Positions 15,860 to 24,515 of a DNA stretch of 48,439 bases are shown here, one piece after another. Numbering within the stretch: the stretch's first letter is position 1; every line of letters begins with the position of its first letter. The position numbers and the translations under genes were made by a program. The notes beneath the pieces are model-generated. The model was not told the origin of the DNA. It did not search any database and saw nothing but the letters and a program-made list of their open reading frames with translations. The stretch is from Candidatus Lokiarchaeota archaeon (GTDB lineage Archaea > Asgardarchaeota > Thorarchaeia > Thorarchaeales > Thorarchaeaceae): NCBI GenBank assembly GCA_014730275.1, contig WJIL01000006.1, positions 100,191 to 148,629 of the forward strand. Reading direction: 5' to 3'.

Positions 15860-16945
15860 TCACTGAACCGAAACATCGGCACCGCGGTGGATATGGATTC
15901 GATAGGTTTCCCCTCCGACCTCTCGAATCGCCTCCGCAACTTCTTTTTCTTTGTTCGGTGCAAGGGCCATCATGGTTCCTCCACCACCGGAGCCGTTTAT
16001 TTTACATCCAAGAGCCCCAGCTTTTTGAGCAGCTGTAATCATTGATTCTATTTTGTCAGTCGATCTATTGAGTCCGTCCCTAAGCAGTCGATGGTGTTCA
16101 TTGAGCATTTGACCAATCTTTTCGTAATCAAGGGGCTGCTTATTCAGTACCTGTAGGGCCTGACGTGTTAAATCCCGATTGAGCAATGTGGTTTTTGTCA
16201 TCGTTCTTGTAGGTTCCTGCAGCTCTTCAAGAGGGGCAGTCACATCCTCTACGGGAGTTCTTGTTGGTGAGAAACTATCGATAACATGCGATAATCTCTG
16301 GTATCCCGGTTCCACAGTCTCTCTGATGAATGCCAAGTCGCCAACGGTATCTTCCTTGCTTTCTAAGGAGTCTCCAATTACTATCCCCTTGAGGTTTGCA
16401 GGAATCCGAGTCACTTCAGGTGAGCTTTCAGAAAATCGAAGATGAATGACTCCACCGTAGGCCGATGACAGATGATCTTGCATGCCGCCACTCTCATTGA
16501 ACTCTGCCACTTCAGCCAGATATGCAAATCTAGCTATCTCAGATTCAGCCAAGTGGGCTCCACTAAGATGAGCAACAAGTAGTATGGAAGCAACGGTCAA
16601 AGCAGAAGAACTACTCAGCCCTGCAGCTATGGGAATACCGCCAGTTATCTCAGCTTCGATTCCTTGTCCAGGTTTGAATCCATGTCTTGCCATCACGTTG
16701 AATGCACTGCGCAAGTAGTCTCGATCATGACGATACTCAAGTTGTTCACCGATATCGAATCTATCTGATTCCTCAGTATCAAGATAACGAACCGAAACAT
16801 GAAGGTCCGCAATAGAATGTCCCTTCAATTTGATGCACAAATCGATAGCAGCAGGTATGACAGGAAGACCTAGGTAGTCACTATGCTCACCGAACAGGCA
16901 GACCCGACCTGGTGCGACTACTTCAATGGAATCTTGGTTTGACAA
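15860..16945 (-). CDS. GHMP-family small-molecule kinase, galactokinase-like
   Basis: The 361-residue cytosolic kinase has the three GHMP motifs. Motif 1 is APGRVCLFGEHSDYLGLPV with a GEHSDY core that resembles galactokinase (GEHTDY) more than mevalonate kinase (GEHAVVY). Motif 2 is IPIAAGLSSSSALTVA and motif 3 is KINGSGGGGTMMAL. GGMQDHLSSAYGG corresponds to the substrate-side GxxDQ region. The start is TTG at 16945; no in-frame ATG is available. It stands alone and converges on the FTCD gene with 10 bases between stops. A sugar 1-kinase is the best guess. A mevalonate-type activity is less likely but cannot be excluded. Confidence 0.85.
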   Translation of the reverse strand: MSNQDSIEVVAPGRVCLFGEHSDYLGLPVIPAAIDLCIKLKGHSIADLHVSVRYLDTEESDRFDIGEQLEYRHDRDYLRSAFNVMARHGFKPGQGIEAEITGGIPIAAGLSSSSALTVASILLVAHLSGAHLAESEIARFAYLAEVAEFNESGGMQDHLSSAYGGVIHLRFSESSPEVTRIPANLKGIVIGDSLESKEDTVGDLAFIRETVEPGYQRLSHVIDSFSPTRTPVEDVTAPLEELQEPTRTMTKTTLLNRDLTRQALQVLNKQPLDYEKIGQMLNEHHRLLRDGLNRSTDKIESMITAAQKAGALGCKINGSGGGGTMMALAPNKEKEVAEAIREVGGETYRIHIHRGADVSVQ

Positions 16946-17098
16946 ACCGCATACCGCCTATGCAATGACATCACTTGGTGGCTCATCAAGGTTCTGAAAA
17001 GCGTTACACGTCGAGGCTCTCATATTCTCATTTGAGCTTTGTATTTACACGGAACAGTTTTCTATGACCCAAAGAAAGCATTCAGAAGGGATTTTCTC

Positions 17099-18886
17099 AT
17101 GAATAGGAAAAGCGCCACCATAGTCATTATACTAATCATTATTGCCGCTGGGGCTGGAATCTACTTTCTACTTCCCATTGGCCCTTATGTGCCACCGGCA
17201 TACGAAGAATCTGCTGACGCCGGAGATTTCGCCATTCAAGAAGTCCACCCCTTCGCTGATGATACTTCAGATGAATTCGTGGAAATCCAGTATCGAGCAG
17301 AACAAAACTACGATCTCGATTCGTGGGGCATCACAACTTTTGAAAGCGAACCAATACTGCTTCCCGAGATAGATGGATTGGATTACTTGGCCATCATCAC
17401 CGTTTTCACAGGTATAGGCATCCCAGATTTAGATGCCAGTGATGGTCGTTCAGTTGTTTATCTAAACCTCACAAGCGATATATTCAATGATACTTCAGGC
17501 GAAATCGCCATCCTTGATGAAGCAGACAGAATTGTTGATTATGTCCGGTACGGCAGCATTGATAGCACAGAAAGAGACACTTTCTGGGAGTCTGGCGGCG
17601 GCAGTATTCTCTCAATTACTCAGAACACATCTGCTCAGCTATTCGGACCAGATGTTGATTCATCCGATAACTGGGAAAACGCTCCACCAACACCAGAAGC
17701 ACTCAATGCCCTTCCAGAAACCAGTCAAGACGGAATTTCAATTGTCATCGTTAATGGAATTGATGATATCTTAACAGGAGAGATTGTGGTTGAAGCAGGA
17801 CCCCAAGTTGTAAGACGATATCCAGGAGTGAATGTGTCAATATGTAGGGAAATACACGAGATGGTGGATTTCACAATGCATTTTCTCCTTGGTGAAGGAT
17901 ACGTGGGACCTCACACTTCCTCTGATGGTAGGCTCTATGTTGATGTCGCCCAAGGCAATGATAACCATAGCACTGGCGTAGCCTCATCCGATGGCAGGAT
18001 ACGGATTTGGATCGGGCAGAAGGCTTCAAAGACAGAGCTGAAGGCCACAGTAGAACACGAGGTCGCGCATATGTTCCAGTTCGCCTACCGCTCTAGAAAT
18101 GGGGACTCTCAGAGGCACTATGGTCATCCACCTGATACAAACAACTGGTGGAACGAGGGGTTTGCAGATTACTGGGGCGTAGAGAGTGCTAAGAAAAACT
18201 ACAACAAAACCACCGAAGAAGTTCATAAGGCGCGGCAAGCAACTGGTGGTTCAAACTGGTACGACCATGGTCATGACACGAACACAACCATTTTCACCAA
18301 CTGGTCTGCGGAACCTGGTTGGGACAGATATCAGGTGGCATATCAATTCATGAAGTTTCTCATGGAAGAGTATGGAGAGGAAAACGTATCAGCAATCTAC
18401 CATGCTATATGGTATGACACGCCAGCATCAGCTGATAATGTCGATGCCCGTGAAGCACTCGAGGAAACGTTGAACAAGACCCTTGATGAAATCTTGGCTG
18501 AGTTCTATCTTTGGAAAGTTGTGGATAGAGAAGATGGAGATATACCAGAAAGCAAAATCCACTTCAACATCACAATCTCGGATGATAATCCATCGGAAAG
18601 CATCAATGAATCAGCTTGGACAGGTGGAGCTATTGTACAACGCATTATCACAAACGGTTCGCATCCAATTCAAATCAGGTTTGGTGGAGATACTGAGAAC
18701 TGGACAGCCGTTGTGATTCTCAAGCTCGTAGGAGGAGAGACAGTGAATATGACTCTGGGATTGAATGAATCCATAATGCTCTCTCCAACCGAAGTGCATG
18801 AGGTTCTTATCATCAAGATTCGCAGTGTTGACGACACAGGAGAAGGCATACTCTTTCAAGCCTATCAGGATACTGGAGAAGAATAG
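17099..18886 (+). CDS. Membrane-anchored surface metalloprotease with N-terminal lamin-tail-like domain
   Basis: The start is ATG at 17099, with GAAGGGA upstream; the 20 codons of open frame before it are not family-like. The 595-residue protein has an N-terminal membrane anchor (TIVIILIIIAAGAGIYFLLP). A lamin-tail (LTD)-like beta domain follows (FAIQEVHPFADDTSDEFVEI through NALPET, about 40-215). The metallopeptidase domain carries EHEVAHMFQF (His320, Glu321, His324) and, 28 residues later, WWNEGFADYWG with Glu353 as the probable third ligand, a gluzincin arrangement. A C-terminal beta domain follows. Topology predicts an extracellular enzyme. It seems to be a single transcription unit. The substrate and exact peptidase family are unknown. 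Confidence 0.82.
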   Translation: MNRKSATIVIILIIIAAGAGIYFLLPIGPYVPPAYEESADAGDFAIQEVHPFADDTSDEFVEIQYRAEQNYDLDSWGITTFESEPILLPEIDGLDYLAIITVFTGIGIPDLDASDGRSVVYLNLTSDIFNDTSGEIAILDEADRIVDYVRYGSIDSTERDTFWESGGGSILSITQNTSAQLFGPDVDSSDNWENAPPTPEALNALPETSQDGISIVIVNGIDDILTGEIVVEAGPQVVRRYPGVNVSICREIHEMVDFTMHFLLGEGYVGPHTSSDGRLYVDVAQGNDNHSTGVASSDGRIRIWIGQKASKTELKATVEHEVAHMFQFAYRSRNGDSQRHYGHPPDTNNWWNEGFADYWGVESAKKNYNKTTEEVHKARQATGGSNWYDHGHDTNTTIFTNWSAEPGWDRYQVAYQFMKFLMEEYGEENVSAIYHAIWYDTPASADNVDAREALEETLNKTLDEILAEFYLWKVVDREDGDIPESKIHFNITISDDNPSESINESAWTGGAIVQRIITNGSHPIQIRFGGDTENWTAVVILKLVGGETVNMTLGLNESIMLSPTEVHEVLIIKIRSVDDTGEGILFQAYQDTGEE

Positions 18887-19051
18887 TAGCTTACCACGGC
18901 ACGTTGCAAAGCTGTTGATATGCTCAGAATGCATCGAAAAGAGCATTACTCGAAGGTGAAATCGACATATCGACGAATGCCGTATTCTGAATCGTCTACT
19001 CAATAGACTTTTAGGTTATGTTAGGCTCTCCATGTGATATAATCCGTTTTC

Positions 19052-19056
19052 GGAGG
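19052..19056 (+). promoter_or_regulatory. Ribosome-binding site of the polyprenol kinase gene
   Basis: GGAGG in the context CGGAGGAAGAAAG sits seven bases before the ATG at 19064, one of the strongest sites in the window. It fixes the start of this gene and indicates a leadered transcript. Confidence 0.6.
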
Positions 19057-19063
19057 AAGAAAG

Positions 19064-19864
19064 ATGATATTTGACCCGTTTAATCTCGGCTTAATTTGGG
19101 ACGTAATCGCGTTCTTCATCTCATTCATCTTGGTTCTGATGTTAGTCCAGATAAATGCAGCAATCGAAAAGAGTGGTGCGCTATCGGCTACTGTGACTCG
19201 AAAGACAATCCATACATTTGCAGCACCAGTATGGGTTGTTAGCTGGCTCCTATTTACGGGTGGGGTGTTCAGTCGGTGGTTAGCTATGATAGTGCCTTTA
19301 CTATTTGTGATTTTGTTCGCAGCAATTGGAACAGGAGCTATGGAGAATGAGGATTTCGTGGGCTCGATGTCACGAAGTGGAGATCCAAAGGAACTCCTTG
19401 AAGGTACGCTGTACTACGCATTCATTATGCTGGTTGTAGGAATACTGTGGTTTTATGTGCCAGCCAGCGGAAATCTAACAGCAGCAACTCCCACAGCGCT
19501 CATCATTTTCGGTTGTCTAGCAGGTGGGGATGGATTGGCAGATGTTATTGGGCGAAAATATGGTGGCGAGAGAAAATTCGGATTCGGTGGAGCTGAGAAA
19601 ACTATCGCTGGTTCGATTGGAATGTTCATCGGTTCATTTCTCTTCAGTATCGTCTTGGTTGCCATATTCTCTTTAGAAACTGGATTTTCAATCGTCCCAC
19701 TCATCATGCCGATTGTCGTTGTGAGTATTATAGCAACGATAGTGGAAGCAATAACCCCCTCTGGCTATGACAATCTCTCTATCCCGATAGCAACGATTAT
19801 TGTTATTCTGTTGCTACCCTATCTTGGATTCTATTGGCCATATCCAATGTTCACGCTGTTCTAG
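19064..19864 (+). CDS. CTP-dependent polyprenol/phytol kinase family membrane protein
   Basis: The 266-residue protein has about seven membrane helices and the conserved pattern of the SEC59/DGK1/VTE5 kinases: RKTIHTFAAPVW near residue 46, GDGLADVIGRKYG near 163, EKTIAGSIGMFIGSF near 183, and a late GYDNLSIP. This family uses CTP to phosphorylate dolichol, phytol, farnesol/geranylgeraniol or diacylglycerol in the membrane. The next gene, 18 bases downstream, is isopentenyl phosphate kinase, so the two are almost certainly co-transcribed. That points to an isoprenoid alcohol as substrate. Dolichol kinase for glycosylation is the other possibility. Family identification is good; substrate is inference. 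Confidence 0.85.
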   Translation: MIFDPFNLGLIWDVIAFFISFILVLMLVQINAAIEKSGALSATVTRKTIHTFAAPVWVVSWLLFTGGVFSRWLAMIVPLLFVILFAAIGTGAMENEDFVGSMSRSGDPKELLEGTLYYAFIMLVVGILWFYVPASGNLTAATPTALIIFGCLAGGDGLADVIGRKYGGERKFGFGGAEKTIAGSIGMFIGSFLFSIVLVAIFSLETGFSIVPLIMPIVVVSIIATIVEAITPSGYDNLSIPIATIIVILLLPYLGFYWPYPMFTLF

Positions 19865-19882
19865 ACACAGCGGTGGCAGAAT

Positions 19883-20701
19883 ATGGAACAAGATCTCACT
19901 ATCCTCAAGCTTGGCGGCTCGCTCATTACTGACAAATCTGAGCCATATACAGTACGCCACGATATTCTGGAAGGTGCCGCCAAGGAAGTAAAAGAGTGCA
20001 TAGATCAGGGATTGATTGAAGGACTTATTCTGCTTCATGGAGTCGGTTCGTATGGCCATCCTCCTGTTCTCAAACACAAGCTGCACAAAGGATACCTAGG
20101 ACCTGACCAGCTATTACCATTGTCTCAAACACAGTCGGAAGTAGCAGAACTTAGGAATTTGGTTGTGAAGCAATTCCAAGAAGTTGGGGTGCCGGTCTGT
20201 TTGATGTACCCCTCTTCGATGTTTATTCAGGAGAAGATGCAGATAATCAAGTACTTCTTCGAACCGCTCAAAGGATGGGTCGATATCGGAATGGTTCCCT
20301 TGTTAGGCGGCGACATCATCATTGACCCTGCTATGGGCTGGAGCGTGGGAAGTGGAGATCAAATGGCAGTTGTTATTGCCCAAGAGCTGGGAGCGAAGCG
20401 GCTCCTATTTGCCTGTGACGTAGCTGGTATTTACGATGCAGATCCAAAAACTCACCCAGATGCTTCGCTGATGAAAAAAGTGAATCTCAACAATATCGAT
20501 GCCGTTTTTGAGGAGATGGGAAAATCGGATGTTGTTGATGCCAGCGGAGCCATGAAAGGTAAACTGAACTCAATCGTCCCTGCAAAGAATCTAATTGAGA
20601 AGGGCTTGAAAGTTTCGCTTTTCTCAATGATGGAGTATGGCAATCTCACAGCCCTTCTCAAAGGTGCGGAAATCGAAGCAACGGATGTAGTAGTGCGTTG
20701 A
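19883..20701 (+). CDS. Isopentenyl phosphate kinase
   Basis: This amino-acid-kinase-fold enzyme phosphorylates isopentenyl phosphate to isopentenyl diphosphate in the archaeal mevalonate pathway variants. The 272-residue protein has LKLGGSLITDK at the N terminus and LHGVGSYGHPP, whose His59 is the catalytic histidine diagnostic of IPK. PLLGGDIIID, GSGDQMAVVIAQ and ACDVAGIYDADP form the nucleotide site. Length and motif order fit characterised archaeal IPKs. It is the second gene of a pair with the polyprenol kinase. A long hairpin follows its stop. Cytosolic. Confidence 0.93.
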   Translation: MEQDLTILKLGGSLITDKSEPYTVRHDILEGAAKEVKECIDQGLIEGLILLHGVGSYGHPPVLKHKLHKGYLGPDQLLPLSQTQSEVAELRNLVVKQFQEVGVPVCLMYPSSMFIQEKMQIIKYFFEPLKGWVDIGMVPLLGGDIIIDPAMGWSVGSGDQMAVVIAQELGAKRLLFACDVAGIYDADPKTHPDASLMKKVNLNNIDAVFEEMGKSDVVDASGAMKGKLNSIVPAKNLIEKGLKVSLFSMMEYGNLTALLKGAEIEATDVVVR

Positions 20702-20710
20702 TTCTGAGAC

Positions 20711-20752
20711 AAGCAGAAGAAGGCATAATCAGATGTGCCTTCATTTCTGCTT
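20711..20752. terminator. Long hairpin between convergent genes, likely bidirectional terminator
   Basis: The arms are AAGCAGAA plus GAAGGCA (20711-20725) and TGCCTTC, a two-base AT bulge, then TTCTGCTT (20736-20752), giving 15 paired bases around a 10-base loop. It starts 9 bases after the IPK stop and runs into the last codons of the convergent lipoate ligase gene, whose stop is at 20741-20743. There is no long T run, so termination is inferred from position and stem strength. Confidence 0.55.
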
Positions 20753-21835
20753 GAAAGCAAGCATTACAGCAGTCTGTAAATCCTCAGGTGTCACACCTGG
20801 AGAATCAATATCAAGATCGGAATAGGCTTTTTCTACGCGCTCAAGAACTGAGCCTTCATCTAGCTCCACGCCAACAAGAACTTCTTCAAGGTCACCAATG
20901 GCACCGGAAGGCAACATGAAGAAGTCTCCGCTGATGACGATTTCTTCAATAACGTTACCCACTTCTTTGGCAGTCACTCTAATGAGACCGCCAGGAGCCT
21001 TATGATTAGCTGTTCCAAGAGAGGCATCGGCAGATATCTTCACTGTACGTGCGTCCAATCGTCCCCCACTGCGCCAGTGCAACCACTCATCAGAAAGATA
21101 CTTCCCTCGCAGGTCGCTCATCTTTTTCTTCTCCCACTCGCTCAGCGTACCAAGCTCTAGCTTGATGTCTAGCGTCTCCTCGTAAAGCTTGACGAGGTCC
21201 TTCTTCAGTTCCTCCTTGTCGGGCATCGAACCAGTTTCCAGCTTGATGGTTGACATCCGCTCTTTGAGACTCTGGAAGACTTTGTCCCTGAATTTCTCGC
21301 TTGGTACTTTAAGCACGCGAGCCATCATCTCGAAGTCGAAATCCAAAATCAAGTTGCCAGTAAGAATCCGTGCATCACCGACATCACCTGCACCATTGCC
21401 AGAAATTTTCTTTTCGCCCACTTGAATATCATTAACAGGACGGAATTCGGCATCTATACCCAAGATTCTGTAAGCCTGAACTGGAGCTTTGAGGAATTTC
21501 CGATAATATGCATCAATTCCGCGTGGCGTGTTTGGGCTGTCGATTCTACCAATTATCTGATAGAATAGCTGTCCATCATCAAGATAAACACCACCGCCAC
21601 CAATAACACGGCGTGTTACTACTATATCATTAGCTTGACAATAAGCTAGGTCGATGTCTTTCTCAATTTCTTGGAAATACCCTACACTCACCAAAGGTTC
21701 AGCAGGCCAGCAGATAATGATTGTATTTGGTGATTCGCCTTCGGTTATCCCTTGGGCCACCATGTCGTAGATAATTTGTGTCTCGAGAGGGTCAATGGGA
21801 CCCAAATCCAATAATCGCCAAGTCTCAACAGTCAT
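20741..21835 (-). CDS. Lipoate-protein ligase A-like protein with C-terminal domain
   Basis: The 364-residue protein has the BPL/LplA catalytic core: TRRVIGGGGVYLDDGQLFYQ (RR at 75-76), and DIQVGEKKISGNGAG with the adenylate-binding lysine in KISG (143). A further domain after about residue 260 (from IRVTAKEVGNVIEEIVISGDFF) matches the accessory C-terminal domain. The core and accessory parts are thus in one chain, whereas some archaea encode them as two genes. The enzyme attaches lipoate or octanoate to 2-oxoacid dehydrogenase or glycine-cleavage H proteins, none of which is in the window. A link to the C1 folate cluster through glycine cleavage is possible but not shown. An AT-rich TATA-like stretch near 21855-21868 suggests a leaderless mRNA. 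Confidence 0.88.
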   Translation of the reverse strand: MTVETWRLLDLGPIDPLETQIIYDMVAQGITEGESPNTIIICWPAEPLVSVGYFQEIEKDIDLAYCQANDIVVTRRVIGGGGVYLDDGQLFYQIIGRIDSPNTPRGIDAYYRKFLKAPVQAYRILGIDAEFRPVNDIQVGEKKISGNGAGDVGDARILTGNLILDFDFEMMARVLKVPSEKFRDKVFQSLKERMSTIKLETGSMPDKEELKKDLVKLYEETLDIKLELGTLSEWEKKKMSDLRGKYLSDEWLHWRSGGRLDARTVKISADASLGTANHKAPGGLIRVTAKEVGNVIEEIVISGDFFMLPSGAIGDLEEVLVGVELDEGSVLERVEKAYSDLDIDSPGVTPEDLQTAVMLAFKQK

Positions 21836-21947
21836 GACATTACCAAATGGGCTCCAATTAATAATAGCTTTGAATCTGACAACAAGTTGAACTCCTGAGT
21901 TAGCGGAAGGAGAACCAACATCTCAAAGAAAAGCAGGTTATGCCAAG

Positions 21948-21957
21948 GCATAAATCA
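21948..21957 (+). promoter_or_regulatory. TATA-like box of the ABC exporter operon
   Basis: GGCATAAATC, preceded by the purine-rich CAA, lies 30 bases before the ATG at 21987. Transcription would start near 21978, giving a very short leader. It sits in the 151-base gap shared with the divergent lipoate ligase. Confidence 0.45.
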
Positions 21958-21986
21958 TATCGAAAACGTGATTCTCGTGATTCGTT

Positions 21987-22766
21987 ATGATTGAATCAAG
22001 GGGCCTAACAAAGGTCTTTGGCGAGGATTTCAAGGCAGTGGATAACTTATCCTTTGACGTAACATCTGGCTCGGTCTACGGATTGCTTGGACCAAACGGA
22101 TCAGGCAAGTCAACTACAATGCGGATACTACTGGGCCTTCTAAAACCAGATGAAGGTACTGCCCGAATCAACGGCTATGATATCCGTAAGGAATTGGTCA
22201 AGGCCAAGAGGGTGATTGGCTACGTGCCTGAAGATCCGGTTTTACCCGAACGCATGACGGGCTGGGAATACGTAAATTATGTGGCTGATATATGGCGTAT
22301 ACCACGTGGTGCAGAGCGCGAGGAAGACATTGAAGATCTGCTTCTCCTACTCGACATCCAAGATGCAAGCAATGACCTAATTGAAGCCTACTCCAAAGGA
22401 ATGGCGAGGAAAATCAGCCTCGTTGCTGCACTGATACACCGTCCGAAAGTGCTTATTCTCGATGAAGTGCAGGCAGGAATTGATCCAAGGGGAGCAGCAA
22501 CTATCAAGGAAATACTCAACGGACTGAAGGAACGGGGAGCCTCGATTCTGATGAGCACCCATATTCTTGAAATTGCAGAACAGATGTGTGATAGGATAGG
22601 AATCATAGATGAAGGAAAACTAATTGCAGAAGGTACGATGGACGAGCTCCGTCAGAAGGCGGAGGGCGAAGAAAGCCTCGAAGAAATCTTCCTCGACCTC
22701 ACAGGCGGGCCAGATATGCAGTTGATTTTGCAGTACCTCCAGAATTCAGAAGATACAGAGGAATAG
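21987..22766 (+). CDS. ABC exporter ATP-binding protein
   Basis: The 259-residue ATPase has Walker A GPNGSGKST (35-43), a signature region with YSKGM in place of LSGGQ (135-139), and Walker B LILDE (156-160). A D-loop (AGIDPRG) and switch segment (STHILEIAEQMCDRIGII) follow. The YSKGM signature and the C-terminal extension are typical of CcmA-type subunits that work with ABC-2 membrane proteins. The permease begins 3 bases after its stop. The pair forms a two-gene exporter of unknown cargo. Confidence 0.93.
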   Translation: MIESRGLTKVFGEDFKAVDNLSFDVTSGSVYGLLGPNGSGKSTTMRILLGLLKPDEGTARINGYDIRKELVKAKRVIGYVPEDPVLPERMTGWEYVNYVADIWRIPRGAEREEDIEDLLLLLDIQDASNDLIEAYSKGMARKISLVAALIHRPKVLILDEVQAGIDPRGAATIKEILNGLKERGASILMSTHILEIAEQMCDRIGIIDEGKLIAEGTMDELRQKAEGEESLEEIFLDLTGGPDMQLILQYLQNSEDTEE

Positions 22767-22769
22767 AGT

Positions 22770-24488
22770 ATGGACCTTTCAGATCTCCTTATCATACTGC
22801 GGCATGATATCTCTAAGAGCCTTCGTGTTCGAGCACCTCAGGGAAAACGAACAGAGAAAGAGAGCTTTATCAGACGAACATGGCCGGTTCTACTGGCTGG
22901 AGGAGTAGCCGCTGTCATCATCTGGTTCATTGTAACATTCGTTCCTCCAATATGGCCACAGATTTCAGAGATTGCTAGTCAGAATCTCGGATTTGGAGCA
23001 ACCATATTCAACGCGGTGTTGATTTTCTCCTTTATCGGTTCAATCATGGTTTCAGCCACTACAGTTGGGAATAGCAAGAGAATGGAGTATCTCATGGTTT
23101 TTCCAGTCCAACTACGAACGATTTTCTTAGAGAAGACACTTGTTATCATCCTATACAACTCTATTTTCTGGCTTGTCATCGGTACGCCCATTTTCATCGG
23201 TTTCTCTGTAATCTCACCTCAGCTCCTGGCGCCCCTAGCAGTACCCGTCTTCGTGATGTCATTGTTCACCTTAATCACCATGGGTGTTTCGGCAGGAGGG
23301 TTGATTGGACTGGGCGCGGCAAGACTTCTAGCTGGAAGACGTTTACTACGACAAGTTGGTACTGCCATTGTGAGCGCTGCTGCAATTGTGGGAAGCACAT
23401 TATGGTATGCGAGTTTCTATCTGAGCGGAGACAATGGATTCAGTTTTTTTGATACAATTCTGGAATGGGCAGGTTTGCTCGGATTATCTTCAGATATCAC
23501 ACCAGGGTTCATAGCCAGCAAGCTTTCCCTGGGCCTTCTCGTTGGAGCACAATTTCAGCTCGGTGAGATTCTCTACGCATTGCTAATGGGCTTAGTAGGA
23601 ATAGGACTCATTTACGTAAATTCTTATGCAAGTGAAATGGCACATTATAGTGGCTGGTTGGCTCAGCCCACTCAACGAACACGGAAAGAAGAAGAAGCAG
23701 AAATTGAGCATGAGCCATGGGACCCAAATCCCATACCTGGATTCAATTTCAATCAAACCATCTCGGTATCAATCTGGAGAAACTGGGCATCCATACGACG
23801 AGAAGCAAGAGTAGTCACTCAATATTTGCTTGGTCCCATAAGATTCGTCATCTGGATCATTCTTCCTGTTTTTGTCGGAGGAACAATGTTCATGCAATTC
23901 ACACCATTTCTGATAGTTGCTGCTCTCATACCCTTTGCAACATCATACGGGCTTTACTTCGCAGGCTATGAACTGGTTTATGAGGGAGAAAACCTGATGA
24001 CTCTGCAATTGGCCGCAGCCAATATGGAGGACTACATTAAGGGCAAGATATACAGTGCCACTCCATTCACATTCGTCGCAAGCGTCATAGTCTCAATTCT
24101 GATACTTTTCATTGCACCCCAGTTGTGGATATACTTACCAGCAGTAATAATCGGCTGCATCGGGGTCAATCTCGCATCTGGAGCAATTGCGGCCAATGCA
24201 GCAGCAATGGGTGGTGACTTCAAAGCTGAAAGGCGAGTTACAAGGCAGCGAGGTTCTAGTGTGCAGATGCCGATTCGAGGATGGAGTATTTTGCGAGCTC
24301 AGCTTGTTCCGTATCTAGTAGGGTATGTTGGCATTTTTAGTATAGTTATTGTTGGAATTGTAGTGAATCCAATCTATTCGTACCTTATTTTGCCGGTGCT
24401 CCTTGCTGTGTGTTGGCAGTTGTTGCAGAAATATGCCCATAGTGCTGGTGTGAAGATAGCACAGGTGGAGGCAACCGAATACCTCTAA
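22770..24488 (+). CDS. ABC-2 type exporter membrane subunit
   Basis: The 572-residue polytopic protein is translated directly after its ATPase. It has a cytoplasmic basic N terminus, a first helix near WPVLLAGGVAAVIIWFIVTF, and around ten further hydrophobic segments. A charged cytoplasmic loop (RTRKEEEAEIEHEPWDPN, about residues 295-312) divides two halves of similar layout. This is about twice the size of common ABC-2 permeases and suggests an internally duplicated arrangement, as in the larger ABC-2 export proteins of archaea. Substrate unknown. Confidence 0.85.
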   Translation: MDLSDLLIILRHDISKSLRVRAPQGKRTEKESFIRRTWPVLLAGGVAAVIIWFIVTFVPPIWPQISEIASQNLGFGATIFNAVLIFSFIGSIMVSATTVGNSKRMEYLMVFPVQLRTIFLEKTLVIILYNSIFWLVIGTPIFIGFSVISPQLLAPLAVPVFVMSLFTLITMGVSAGGLIGLGAARLLAGRRLLRQVGTAIVSAAAIVGSTLWYASFYLSGDNGFSFFDTILEWAGLLGLSSDITPGFIASKLSLGLLVGAQFQLGEILYALLMGLVGIGLIYVNSYASEMAHYSGWLAQPTQRTRKEEEAEIEHEPWDPNPIPGFNFNQTISVSIWRNWASIRREARVVTQYLLGPIRFVIWIILPVFVGGTMFMQFTPFLIVAALIPFATSYGLYFAGYELVYEGENLMTLQLAAANMEDYIKGKIYSATPFTFVASVIVSILILFIAPQLWIYLPAVIIGCIGVNLASGAIAANAAAMGGDFKAERRVTRQRGSSVQMPIRGWSILRAQLVPYLVGYVGIFSIVIVGIVVNPIYSYLILPVLLAVCWQLLQKYAHSAGVKIAQVEATEYL

Positions 24489-24515
24489 ACGATACTAACT
24501 GAATCATTTCACGAG

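Noticed and set aside
15860-16945. Mevalonate kinase
   Set aside because: GEHSDYLG is closer to the galactokinase GEHTDY motif than to GEHAVVYG, and the gene is not linked to the isoprenoid kinases; kept as a general GHMP kinase.
18611-19003. Minus-strand open frame of 130 codons reaching the gap before the polyprenol kinase gene
   Set aside because: Most of it is antisense to the metalloprotease gene, and no start signal or motif supports it.
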